Assembly (NCBI GenBank): GCA_963746325.1
Contig: CAVVBC010000017.1
Coordinates: forward strand, 19,717-83,716
Reading direction: 5' to 3'
Length of the DNA: 64,000 nucleotides
Source of the DNA: RPQJ01 sp963746325
GTDB taxonomy: Bacteria > Pseudomonadota > Gammaproteobacteria > Steroidobacterales > Steroidobacteraceae
Part shown: positions 35,587-43,673 of the stretch, piece after piece
Layout: every line of letters begins with the position of its first letter
Position numbering within the stretch: position 1 is the first letter of the stretch
The notes under the pieces: generated by a model
What the model was told of the DNA's origin: nothing
The model's input: only the letters and a program-made list of their open reading frames with translations
Database searches by the model: none
Translations under genes and position numbers: made by a program

Positions 35587-36872
35587 TGGGCCGACAACGC
35601 AGGCTCGTCAGCGCGCGCCTGAACGAGGCCCGGCCCGACGAGACGCCCGATACGCACGACCGGCGGCGGGTGTGAATCGTAGAACGCCGAGTGCAAGGGG
35701 TCGGGCGTCAGGGTGCTGGCGTTTTCCCGATACAGGCTGACCAGGGCCCGGCCCAGTTCCGGGCCGTCGCTGAAACGGGCAGCGAACTCGTCGGCCTGGA
35801 ACTCATGCCGGCGCGACCAGGCGGCGCCCAGTGGCGTGAGCAGCCAGGTGAACGCGGGCAGGGCGAAGACGAACAGCAGCAGCGCGGCGGAGGGGCTCGG
35901 CTGACCCACGCCGAGCGCGCCGTAAAACCAGTCCGTACCGGACAGCCATCCCAGCAGTGCAAAACCGGCGAAGGTGGTGACCGCACTGACCAGAAGGCGC
36001 TGCGGAATGTGCTTGAGCTTGAAGTGAGCCAGTTCGTGCGCCAGCACCGATTCCACCTGGGCGGGCGACAGGGACTGCAGCAGCGTGTCGTAGAAGACGA
36101 TGCGCTTTTCACGGCCCAGCCCGGTGAAATAGGCGTTGCCGTGCGCAGAGCGCGTCGAGCCATCCATGACATACACCGCACTCGCATGGAAGCCGCAGCG
36201 TTCAAGCAGGGCGTCGATGCGGGTGCGCAGCGCCGCGTCCTCGAGTGGCGTGAACTTGTTGAAAATGCCCGCGATCCAGCGTGGCCAGGCCCATAACAGG
36301 AGCAACGAGAACGTCATCCAGACGGCCCAGGCCACCAGCCACCAATGCGGTCCGGTAGTGCTCATCGTCCACAGCACCAGCGCGACGATGGCGCCGCCGA
36401 GCGCTGCTGCCAGGCCCGCGGACTTCAGCAGATCGGCAACGAAAAGCGCTGGCGTCGTCCGGTTGAAGCCGAAGCGGCTTTCGAGAACAAAGGTGCGCCA
36501 GGCGGAGAAGGGCAGCGACGCCAGGCTGACGGTGAGCAGGGCAAGCAGGACATGGATCGTACCCGCCAGGACGGGCGAGTCACTGGCCAGGCGCGCCGCA
36601 AACTGCCCGAGCGCGGCAATCCCGCCGCCGAGCGTCATGAGGAACAATAGAACGGTGTCGAAAAGAATCTCAACCCGGCCAAAACGCTGTCGCGCGACCG
36701 TATAGTCCGCCGCCTTGGCATGTTCCTCGGCGCTGACAGTGCCGGCGAATGCGGCGGGAACCTGCTCGCGATGGGTTGCCACGTGCCCTGATTGCCGCAG
36801 GGACAGCCAGAACTGCACCGCCAGATGCGCAAGCGCACCCGCAATGAACGCGATAGTCAGCCAGTGGGTCAT
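35583..36872 (-). CDS. M48 CAAX-type membrane protease (Ste24-like)
   Basis: 429 residues. N-terminal membrane spans (LTIAFIAGALAHLAVQF and four more) lead to RSAHGNAYFTGLGREKRIVFYDTLL and the zinc site VLAHELAHFKLKH near residue 278, with the third ligand in RRHEFQADEFA. It should degrade or process membrane-linked substrates in the inner membrane. The ATG at 36870-36872 gives the family start MTHWLT. A divergent promoter region separates it from orn, an arrangement also known from Xanthomonas relatives. Confidence 0.92.
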   Translation of the reverse strand: MTHWLTIAFIAGALAHLAVQFWLSLRQSGHVATHREQVPAAFAGTVSAEEHAKAADYTVARQRFGRVEILFDTVLLFLMTLGGGIAALGQFAARLASDSPVLAGTIHVLLALLTVSLASLPFSAWRTFVLESRFGFNRTTPALFVADLLKSAGLAAALGGAIVALVLWTMSTTGPHWWLVAWAVWMTFSLLLLWAWPRWIAGIFNKFTPLEDAALRTRIDALLERCGFHASAVYVMDGSTRSAHGNAYFTGLGREKRIVFYDTLLQSLSPAQVESVLAHELAHFKLKHIPQRLLVSAVTTFAGFALLGWLSGTDWFYGALGVGQPSPSAALLLFVFALPAFTWLLTPLGAAWSRRHEFQADEFAARFSDGPELGRALVSLYRENASTLTPDPLHSAFYDSHPPPVVRIGRLVGPGLVQARADEPALSAQ

Positions 36873-36931
36873 CGTCGGAGCAAATTTAACCATTGTGTGC
36901 GTATTGCACGACGGGTGCGGAGCTTAGCCTT

Positions 36932-36940
36932 TGCTAGAAT
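36932..36940 (+). promoter_or_regulatory. Extended -10 element upstream of orn
   Basis: TGCTAGAAT has the TGn motif plus TAGAAT (36935-36940), about 70 bases before the orn start. No good -35 box lies 16-18 bases upstream, as expected for extended -10 promoters. Confidence 0.5.
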
Positions 36941-37013
36941 TGGCCACAATCGACGGCCGCCGACGGCTTCGACCGACCCTGCAGGTGTCCGACGGTGCCG
37001 GGTTCCCTGACAT

Positions 37014-37586
37014 ATGGATTCAAGCGGAAAGTGGCGGCAAGCCTTGCAAGCAGACAACCTCATCTGGATCGACCTCGAAATGACGGGCCTGGATACCCAG
37101 ACCGATCGCATCATCGAGATCGCGACTATCGTCACCGATTCCTCGCTGCACGTGATTGCGGAAGGTCCGGTGTTGGCCATTCATCAGGAGGACGTGGTGC
37201 TGGGTGCGATGGACGAGTGGAATCGAACCACCCACGGGGGCACCGGGCTGCTGCAGCGGGTGCGTGACAGCCGATTGTCCGCTGCCGATGCGGAGTCACA
37301 GACCTTGGCTTTCCTCGCTGAGCATGTCACGCCAGGCGCATCACCGATGTGCGGCAACAGCATCTGCCAGGACCGTCGTTTCCTGGCGCGGGAAATGCCG
37401 TTGCTGGAGAAGTTCTTCCATTACAGGAATCTCGATGTCAGCACTGTCAAGGAACTGGCAAGACGCTGGGCCCCCGACGTTTTCGCGGGTGTGCAGAAGG
37501 CGTCGACACACCTTGCGTTGGATGACATTCGCGAGTCCATCAACGAGCTGGAACATTACCGACGCCATTTCTTGAGAGTGGCTTGA
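37014..37586 (+). CDS. orn: Oligoribonuclease
   Basis: 190 residues with the DEDDh exonuclease motifs: LIWIDLEMTGLDTQTDRIIEIATIVTD (D, E), NSICQDRRFLAREMP (D), and STVKELARRW followed by STHLALDDIRESINELEHYR (H, D). It degrades 2-5-nt RNA and pGpG. The ATG at 37014 follows a CCTGACAT context; no strong ribosome site is visible. Codon use becomes less GC-rich through this gene toward the island on its right. Confidence 0.95.
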   Translation: MDSSGKWRQALQADNLIWIDLEMTGLDTQTDRIIEIATIVTDSSLHVIAEGPVLAIHQEDVVLGAMDEWNRTTHGGTGLLQRVRDSRLSAADAESQTLAFLAEHVTPGASPMCGNSICQDRRFLAREMPLLEKFFHYRNLDVSTVKELARRWAPDVFAGVQKASTHLALDDIRESINELEHYRRHFLRVA

Positions 37587-37629
37587 CGGTGAGTTCGTCC
37601 TGCGTCGCGACTCGTCAATAGGCTGGCAA

Positions 37630-38472
37630 GTGACTAACGACGTTCAAACAAGATTGCTCGCGACTGTTTATGCGTGCATGCGTCCGCTCGCCAGGGTCCT
37701 GCTTAGGTCAGGCATCACCTATAAGAGCTTTGCGGAGATTGCCAAATCCGCGTTTGTCCATGAAGCACTATTGGAGGGTGATGCCAAGGGCAGGATTACC
37801 AACGCCTCGCGTGTGGCCGTGCGTACAGGGCTCTCTCGAAAAGAGGTACGCAGAGTTTCTGAAGAAGCTCGTGCAGACAGGGCTGCAGGAGAGAAGGCCG
37901 ATCATGCAGGCCCACCTGCCAAGGTGCTGCATGCTTGGCATTCTGACCCAAGGTTCGTCGGCGAGGAGGGCGGGCCGCTGGATCTGTTTTTCGAAGGCTC
38001 CAGTCCTAGCTTTACGGACATTGTTCGAGCCGAAGCAGGAGACGTACCGCCAGGGGCAGTTCGTGCGGAGTTGCTTAGAGCTGGCGCAGTGGTCGAGTTG
38101 GAAAACGGCACGCTTCGGCCGACGAAAAGATATTTCGTGCCTGGCGACTTTGACGAGAAAGCCATTACCGTGATGTCCGGCATGCTTTACCCCTTCTTGG
38201 GTGGCTTGGATCACAATTCGAATCCGCAAAGAAATTCTGCCGGGTTTATTCAACGCATCGCTTACGCGAAGCTGCCCCCTGCGGATCGAGACCTTTTTCG
38301 CGTTTGGTCGCGGGAGCAGGCAACTCGGTTTATCGAGTCAGTCGATGACTGGCTGATGCGAAGGCAGATCTCGTTGGAGGATGACGCTGGCGAGCCAATT
38401 TCGAGCGTCGGTGTCTATTACTACGAAGGGCCCGAGGCGGATGAGTTACCCAAGCCGGAGTACCAAAAGTAA
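37630..38472 (+). CDS. DUF6502-type protein 1 (helix-turn-helix-like)
   Basis: 280 residues from a GTG. It aligns without gaps over the first 75 residues with the second DUF6502-like gene of this locus: ARVLLRSGITYKSFAEIAKSAFV and VAVRTGLSRKEVRRVSE (about 61-78), the latter looking like a helix-turn-helix. The rest is mixed alpha/beta and ends FIESVDDWLMRRQISLEDD. Function unknown; DNA binding is inferred. It converges with the octapeptide-repeat gene across a shared terminator. GC content is clearly below that of the flanking genes, which suggests acquisition. Confidence 0.75.
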   Translation: MTNDVQTRLLATVYACMRPLARVLLRSGITYKSFAEIAKSAFVHEALLEGDAKGRITNASRVAVRTGLSRKEVRRVSEEARADRAAGEKADHAGPPAKVLHAWHSDPRFVGEEGGPLDLFFEGSSPSFTDIVRAEAGDVPPGAVRAELLRAGAVVELENGTLRPTKRYFVPGDFDEKAITVMSGMLYPFLGGLDHNSNPQRNSAGFIQRIAYAKLPPADRDLFRVWSREQATRFIESVDDWLMRRQISLEDDAGEPISSVGVYYYEGPEADELPKPEYQK

Positions 38473-38498
38473 AAAAAGCGCGCCATTGGCGCGCTTTT
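38471..38498 (+). terminator. Bidirectional intrinsic terminator
   Basis: Stem GCGCGCC (38478-38484) and GGCGCGC (38488-38494) around ATT, with seven A to the left and TTTT to the right. It overlaps the last codon of DUF6502 protein 1 and lies about 20 bases beyond the stop of the convergent repeat gene. Confidence 0.9.
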
Positions 38499-38519
38499 CT
38501 TAACTGGATAGTGAACTGA

Positions 38520-40681
38520 TCACTTCGAATAGATCTGCTCCACTATCACAACGCCTTGGCGAGTCGGCTGAGTTCCAACAAGAAGCACAATGCTACCAAC
38601 AGCGATGGGTTGGACTGAAGCCGTTGCCGTCACGTCGGCAATGACACCGCCAATTTGAATTCGTCCCTAGCTCAGAGTCGACGCGGTCGACGCGACCGCT
38701 GAGGACAACCTTGGAAGCCCCAGCAACATAACTGGAGGGCAAAAAGCTCAGCCTCAGCTGGTCGAGCTTTCCTGATTTCGACAACTGTCCGGTTACTGAC
38801 ACCATCAGCTGCTCACCCGCAGCAAGCGCATCGTGAACCGACTGGGCTGTCCGAAGCTTCAATGTGCGGTTCAACACAGTGACAGTATCTGTCGCGGAGT
38901 CGACTGCGTCGACTGGGCCAGTCAGCACAACGACCCGCTTACCTGTACCGATGATGGCGTCCTTACCGGTGCCGATGATCGCGTCAGTACCCGTGCCGAT
39001 GATGGCGTTCTTGCCGGTACCGATGATCGCGTCGGTACCCGTACCGATGATGGCGTTCTTGCCGGTACCGATGATCGCGTCGGTACCCGTGCCGATGATG
39101 GCGTTCTTGCCGGTACCGATGATCGCGTCGGTACCCGTACCAATGATGGCCGCCGTACCCGTGCCGATGATGGCGTTCTTGCCGGTACCGATGATCGCGT
39201 CACCGACCGATGACCGCGTGCCGATGATGGCGTTCTTACCGGTACCGATGATCGCGTCGGTACCCGTGCCGATGATGGCCGCGGTACCCGTGCCGATGAT
39301 GGCGTTCTTGCCGGTACCGATGATCGCGTCGTACCCGTACCGATGATGGCGTTCTTGCCGGTACCGATGATCGCGTCGGTACCCGTGCCGATGATGGCGT
39401 TCTTGCCGGTACCGATGATCGCGTCGGTACCCGTACCGATGATGCGCCTGCCGATGACGGCGCGTGCCGATGATGGCGTTTTTGCCGGTACCGATGATCG
39501 CGTCGGTACCCGTGCCGATGATGGCGTTCTTGCCGGTACCGATGATCGCGTCAGTACCCGTACCGATGATGGCGCGGTACCGTGCCGATGATGGCGTTCT
39601 TGCCGGTGCCGATGATCGCGTCAGTACCCGTACCGATGATGGCGTTCTTGCCGGTACCGATGATGGCGTCGGTGCCCGTGCCAATGATGGCCGCGGTACC
39701 CGTGCCGATGATGGCGTTCTTGCCGGTACCGATGATCGCGTCAGTACCCGTACCGATGATGGCGTTCTTGCCGGTACCGATGATCGCGTCGGTACCGGTG
39801 CCGATGATGGCGTTCTTACCGGTACCGATGATCGCGTCGGTACCCGTGCCGATGATGGCGTCGCCGTTGACGCGCCGTACCGATGATCGCGTCCTTACCG
39901 GTGCCGATGATGGCGTCTACCGGTGCCGATGATGGCGTCCTTGCCGGTGCCGATGATGGCGTCGTGCCGGTGCCGATGATGGCGTCCTTACCGGTACCGA
40001 TGATCGCGTCGGTGCCCGTGCCGATGATGGCGTCCTTGCCGGTGCCGATGATCGCGTCGGCCTTGCCGCGTGCCGATGATGGCGTTCTTGCCGGTACCAA
40101 TGATCGCGTCGGTGACCCGTACCGATGATGGCGTCCTTACCGGTGCCGATGATCGCGTCGTTGCCCGTACCGATGATGGCGTCCTTACCGGTGCCGATGA
40201 TCGCGTCGGTACCCGTGCCGATGATGGCGTTCTTGCCGGTACCGATGATCGCGTCGATACCGGTGCCGATGCTTGCTGCGGTGCCCGTGCCGATGATGGC
40301 GTCTTGCCGGTACCGATGATCGCGTCTACCGGTACCGATGATGGCGTGGCACCCGTGCCGATGATGGCGTACGTTTGCCGGTACCGATGATGGCGTCTTG
40401 CCCGTACCAATGATCGCGTCGGTACCGGTGCCGATGATGGCGTTCTTGCCGGTGCCGATGATGGCGTCACCGTGCCGATGATCGCGTCCCGTACCGATGA
40501 TGGCGTTCTTGCCGGTACCGATGATGGCGTCGTACCGTGCCGATGATGGCTTCCCGCCAGTGCCGATGATGGCGTCGGTAGCTGCTTTGGCATGAACCAG
40601 GGTAGGAGTCATGCTCCGCCGACCGCAAGGCTCGTAGCGATGCAACTGCAAGTTTCGAAGACTGAAACCCTTCCCGTTCAT
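38520..40681 (-). CDS. Octapeptide-repeat exported protein with DUF5666-like C-terminus (frame broken many times)
   Basis: The ATG at 40679-40681 overlaps the stop of the DUF6502 gene (ATGA). A short N-terminus that looks like a damaged signal peptide (KLAVASLRAL in a neighbouring frame, ending near LVHAKA) is followed by some 65-70 copies of an eight-residue unit alternating TDAIIGTG and KNAIIGTG, about 1.65 kb. After the repeats come two DUF5666-like modules: VVVLTGPVDAVDSATDTVTV, LMVSVTGQLSKSGKLDQL, and VVLSGRVDRVDSELG. The last module is cut by a frame break near 38661-38670; beyond it the frame reads RIQIGGVIADVTATASVQPI and on to VEQIYSK, stop at 38520-38522. Repeat frames change at several partial units. 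Function unknown; an exported beta-solenoid is the simplest reading. Confidence 0.7.
38935..40590. repeat. 24/48-bp tandem repeat array coding the octapeptide domain
   Basis: The array is built of 24-bp half-units, alternating to give a 48-bp period. On the plus strand one half reads GGTACCCGTGCCGATGATGG and four more bases, the other CTTGCCGGTACCGATGATCG and four more. On the minus strand the 48 bp encode 16 residues (DAIIGTGKNAIIGTGT). Substitutions are mostly at third positions, so the protein is conserved. About ten units are shortened or altered by non-multiples of three, for example near 39203-39223, 39442-39470, 39570-39585, 39862-39885, 39912-39925, 40060-40075, 40305-40330 and 40470-40500. 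No unique spacers occur. Confidence 0.95.
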
Positions 40682-41571
40682 TTGCTAATCCTCGGTGGCA
40701 TGCCTTCGCGCACGCGAATTAATTTTCGAAATCGCTCTGTTCGTCTTTCGGTGGAGCAGGGAGACTTTTCAATGAAATGAAAAATCCCGACCCCTGTTTT
40801 CATCGCTTGATCATTGGGCAGCTTGTGCCCGCCTTTCGTCTCGTACTGCCCGAGCCAGTCATCAAGGACTTCAAGCAGCTCTTGACCTTTCTCGCGAATG
40901 AGTGCGTCGAATTGCTCAAAAGCTTCTGGAGAAAGTCCTTCGAAGGTCATGGCGTATCGTTCAAAACGACCGGCGCCCTGCCGCTTTTTCTGGAGATTGA
41001 AGTCAACGGTATCGATGAAGAAATTGACAACGTTGCCCAAGCGTTCGAGCCCGACTGGGTCGAGCGGCGCGGGCAAATATGTTCTGTTCACAAGCCGAAT
41101 GTAGCCGTCGTCCATTTCAATGGCGGCGCCGACTCGTGTAAGTTCCTCAAGCAGCGCTCTCGCAGAGACATCACCTGCATATTTCTGGACTAATGCGTCG
41201 AAAGAGACGGTTGCGCCTTCGAATGGGACTTCCAGCGGCAACCCATAGGGGCCCAAGTACTGGGGATCCTGGCTCCAGCCCTGTAGAACGCGGGCTATTC
41301 GGTTGAGGCCGACGCCGTCATCATCATTGCCGTCCATCGTTCGAATACGGACGACTTCGCGTTTCTGTAACCCCGTGAGAATCGCAATACGCGCCTCTGT
41401 TTGCGGGCGATCCGGCGGCACCAACTCGTTTTGCGCGATATCGATGTAAGCGCCACGCACAGAGTCGGAGAACTCTCCGTACGACACTCCATGACGTAGG
41501 AGAATTCGCACGAGCGGGTGCAATAAATGACGACACGCCGCCAACAGCGACTTTTTGACGTTTTCGCTCAT
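40678..41571 (-). CDS. DUF6502-type protein 2, coupled to the repeat gene
   Basis: 297 residues when started at the ATG 41569-41571 (MSENVKKSLLAACRHLLHPL). This start aligns residue for residue with DUF6502 protein 1 and has a GGCTAGGA purine stretch before it; an ATG 51 bases upstream is the alternative. VRILLRHGVSYGEFSDSVRGAYI (21-43) and ARIAILTGLQKREVVRI (60-76) mirror the helix-turn-helix-like part of its paralogue. The stop TGA overlaps the ATG of the octapeptide-repeat gene, so both are one transcription and translation unit. A promoter with an overlapping palindrome lies 80 bases upstream, which suggests a regulator that may control its own operon. Function otherwise unknown. Confidence 0.78.
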   Translation of the reverse strand: MSENVKKSLLAACRHLLHPLVRILLRHGVSYGEFSDSVRGAYIDIAQNELVPPDRPQTEARIAILTGLQKREVVRIRTMDGNDDDGVGLNRIARVLQGWSQDPQYLGPYGLPLEVPFEGATVSFDALVQKYAGDVSARALLEELTRVGAAIEMDDGYIRLVNRTYLPAPLDPVGLERLGNVVNFFIDTVDFNLQKKRQGAGRFERYAMTFEGLSPEAFEQFDALIREKGQELLEVLDDWLGQYETKGGHKLPNDQAMKTGVGIFHFIEKSPCSTERRTERFRKLIRVREGMPPRISK

Positions 41572-41633
41572 TCCTAGCCCGTAGGAGGGCGGCTCCGGAT
41601 AGATTGCTAGTGCCGCTGACATCGCGAGTTATT

Positions 41634-41652
41634 GTTAAGTGATTCGCTTAAC
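41634..41652 (-). promoter_or_regulatory. Palindromic operator candidate
   Basis: Nine-base arms GTTAAGTGA and TCGCTTAAC around one T, with a single mismatch. It starts at the last bases of the -10 box of the promoter below and lies where a bound repressor would block open-complex formation. The adjacent DUF6502 protein is the obvious candidate ligand, by position only. Confidence 0.6.
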
Positions 41653-41678
41653 TATATCCCGGCCGCCCGTCCGGTCAA
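41651..41678 (-). promoter_or_regulatory. Sigma-70-type promoter of the DUF6502/repeat operon
   Basis: On the minus strand, TTGACC (41673-41678) and TATAGT (41651-41656) are 16 bases apart, a good housekeeping promoter. It points toward DUF6502 gene 2. Confidence 0.72.
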
Positions 41679-42099
41679 GACTTCAACATATTCGTGGAGT
41701 TACGTACGGGACCTGAGAATGCGTCTGGAGGCCTGCCTGACGCCTGCCGCGGGTAATTCTGAGCCGGATCAGTGTGCTGCAACACAAGACTAGACTGGGT
41801 TCCAGGAGCTCAGGATCTCGGGATCTGGCACCCCACCGTGGGCATATGTTAACCAGGGCGCCCTGCCGATTGGACGTAAGGCTCGATAACCCGGGAAACT
41901 GTGACGTGCGTCACATAATTTAATAAGTTCAATAAAAACAGCTATTTGATAGATTAATCAAAAGTAAATTATTAGGAATGGCTTCTGGGTGTCGTCAGCA
42001 GGTCGCGGCGCAGCGATCCGCCTCGTCCTGGAGGGGGCCGATCGGAACCGGGACTGCATGAGACGTCGATTGCGACGAGCGCCGGTTCCCAAATGCAAA
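41679..42099. other. Gene-free interval (about 420 bp)
   Basis: Between the DUF6502 promoter and the ppiC-type terminator no convincing gene is visible. It contains the CRP-like palindrome at 41900-41915 and then a strongly AT-rich stretch (41916-41975, e.g. TAATTTAATAAGTTCAAT). A 27-codon frame at 41978-42061 starts behind AGGA but resembles nothing. The rest is ordinary GC-rich sequence. Confidence 0.6.
41900..41915. promoter_or_regulatory. CRP/Clp-family binding site candidate
   Basis: TGTGACGTGCGTCACA matches the CRP consensus TGTGA-N6-TCACA exactly and has seven-base perfect arms (TGTGACG/CGTCACA). It is followed by AT-rich DNA. No recognised gene starts directly downstream on the plus strand; on the minus strand DUF6502 gene 2 starts about 330 bases away. 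Confidence 0.65.
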
Positions 42100-42129
42100 C
42101 GGCCGGTCCCCCTCGCGGGAAACCGGCCG
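42100..42129 (-). terminator. Terminator hairpin after the PpiC-type gene
   Basis: CGGCCGGT (42100-42107) pairs with ACCGGCCG (42122-42129). On the minus strand the stem follows the stop of the foldase gene by about 27 bases and is followed by TTTGCATTT, a weak T run. Confidence 0.65.
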
Positions 42130-42155
42130 CACGCAATAAAAAAACTGCTTGACCG

Positions 42156-43013
42156 TTAGCTGGTCTTCTGAATCTTGGCAGTCTTGCGAAGTTCGTCGAG
42201 GTAAGCCTGCAACTTCTTGCGCTGGGCGAACATCTTGACCTGTTCCTTCACGTCCTCGAAAGCGGGCGCCGAAGGTGCGCGCACGTCTTCAAGTTCGATG
42301 ATGTGCCAGCCGTATTCCGTTTGCACCGGTTCGGTGGTCATCTTGCCCTTCTCGAGCTTGGCGAGTGCTTCGGCGAACGGCTTCACCATCGTCTGTGCAG
42401 AGAACCAGCCGAGGTCGCCGCCCTTGGGCGCGCTGCCTGGATCCTTCGACTGCGCCTTGGCGATTTTTGCAAAGTCGCCGCCTGCCTGCAGTTCCTTGAT
42501 GATCCCATCCGCGGTCTCTTTCTTCTCGACCAGGATGTGGCGCGCCTTGTATTCCTTGGGCATGTTGGCCACTTCAGAGTCGTAGGCGGCTTTGACTTCG
42601 TCGTCCGACACCGGATGCGACTTCACATACTTCTCGCTCGCCGCCTCGGCGAGGATCTGCATCTGCAGCAGGTCGAGCCGCGCTTGCACCTCGGGCGTCT
42701 TCGCCAGGCCTTCCTTCTCGGCCGACTGCGCGGCGAGGGTCATGTTCACGAGCTGCTCGAGCATCGCGTCCCTCTGCTCCTTGGTCGCCTCGGCGGCCGG
42801 CTTGCCGGTCACCGCCAGGAGAAAGGTATCGAGCAGTTGCGTGTTCAGGGCCTTGCCATTCACGGTGACGACCGTGGGCGACGCCTTCTCGGACGTGCCG
42901 GCGGCCGAGGTGGGGCTGGCGGGCTTGGCAGCCTCGTCGCCCGGCTTGGTGCACGCGGTGGCGCCAAGCGCGACAGCGGCGCCGAGCAGGAGTGCGGACT
43001 TCAGGTTTCTCAT
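42156..43013 (-). CDS. PpiC/parvulin-type peptidylprolyl isomerase, lipoprotein
   Basis: 285 residues. The lipobox LGATAC ends the signal (acylated Cys at 21), then a low-complexity linker (KPASPTSAAGTSEKASP). Helical SurA-like arms (LLDTFLLAVTG, EQRDAMLEQLVNMTLAAQSAEKEG) surround a parvulin domain: ARHILVEKKETADGIIKELQAGGDFAKIAKAQSKDPGSAPKGGDLGWFSAQTMVKPFAEAL, then YGWHIIELEDVR. It is a membrane-anchored periplasmic folding factor of the PrsA/PpiD kind. BolA lies about 60 bases upstream on the same strand. Confidence 0.92.
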   Translation of the reverse strand: MRNLKSALLLGAAVALGATACTKPGDEAAKPASPTSAAGTSEKASPTVVTVNGKALNTQLLDTFLLAVTGKPAAEATKEQRDAMLEQLVNMTLAAQSAEKEGLAKTPEVQARLDLLQMQILAEAASEKYVKSHPVSDDEVKAAYDSEVANMPKEYKARHILVEKKETADGIIKELQAGGDFAKIAKAQSKDPGSAPKGGDLGWFSAQTMVKPFAEALAKLEKGKMTTEPVQTEYGWHIIELEDVRAPSAPAFEDVKEQVKMFAQRKKLQAYLDELRKTAKIQKTS

Positions 43014-43073
43014 CAGTAAGCCTCTGTGGTGAATCGTCAGTACGTCCTTGGCGGACGCGTTTCAAGTCAATCG

Positions 43074-43370
43074 TCAGCCCGGCGGTTGTTCGCCTGGTGC
43101 CAGGGCCGTTATGGAAAGCGCGTGGATGTCGGTCGTCATCATGTCGCCGACAGCTTCATAAACCATTCGATGCCGCCGTACGACAGGCAGGCCGGTAAAT
43201 CGTTCAGAGACGACGTGTACGGTGAAATGCCCATGGCCGCCGGCGGCCCCCGCATGGCCAGCGTGCAGATGGCTGTCGTCAACCACCTGCAGTTGGGCCG
43301 GCTGCAAGGAAGAGCGCAGGCGCGCCTCGAGTCGCTCGCCGCGAGTGGCTGCTGTGCCGGTGTTGCTCAT
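43074..43370 (-). CDS. bolA: BolA-family protein
   Basis: 98 residues with the BolA core: RLEARLRSSLQPAQLQVVDDSHLHAGHAGA, GGHGHFTVHVVSERFTGLPVVRRHRMVYEAVGDMM and IHALSI. BolA proteins pair with monothiol glutaredoxins in Fe-S traffic and affect morphology. Its start overlaps the stop of the yciI-like gene (ATGA), so yciB-yciI-bolA form a short operon. Confidence 0.93.
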   Translation of the reverse strand: MSNTGTAATRGERLEARLRSSLQPAQLQVVDDSHLHAGHAGAAGGHGHFTVHVVSERFTGLPVVRRHRMVYEAVGDMMTTDIHALSITALAPGEQPPG

Positions 43371-43666
43371 GGCAGGGTTTTCACGAAGGGACGCACTTCA
43401 TGCGATTCGAACACGCCTTCAGTGACGTAGGGGTCGCGGGCGATCCAATCCCTGGCAGCCTCTAGCGAGTTGAACTCAGCGATGATGACGCTGCCGGAAA
43501 ATCCGGCCGGGCCCGGGTCCGGTGAATCGATCGCGGGGCAGGGCCCGGCGATGAGCAAGCGGCCCTCGGCCACCAAAGCTTGCGCTCGTTCGAGATGAGC
43601 GGGTCGTACGCGCTTGCGGATGGCGAGCCCGTTGGGTGAATCCTTGCCTGTGATCACGTACCACAT
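43367..43666 (-). CDS. YciI-like protein
   Basis: 99 residues of the ferredoxin-like YciI family: MWYVITGKDSPNGLAIRKRVRPAHL, GRLLIAGPCPAIDS (conserved His/Asp region), FNSLEAARDWIARDPYVTEGVFESHEVRPF. Biochemical role unclear; some relatives are dehalogenase-like. It sits seven bases after yciB, the same neighbour as in E. coli. Confidence 0.93.
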   Translation of the reverse strand: MWYVITGKDSPNGLAIRKRVRPAHLERAQALVAEGRLLIAGPCPAIDSPDPGPAGFSGSVIIAEFNSLEAARDWIARDPYVTEGVFESHEVRPFVKTLP

Positions 43667-43673
43667 CGCGGCC

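Noticed and set aside
38860..40390. Plus-strand frames rich in MIASVPVPMMAFLPVP in the repeat array
   Set aside because: They are the antisense reading of the GTG-AII repeats. Only the minus strand leads into a globular conserved domain, a coupled start and a promoter.
38935..40590. CRISPR array
   Set aside because: The repeats are contiguous 24/48-bp units without unique spacers, encode a regular peptide, and no cas genes are near.
41978..42061. 27-residue protein gene
   Set aside because: It has AGGA too close to the ATG and ordinary composition; nothing but its position supports it, so it is mentioned only as a possibility.
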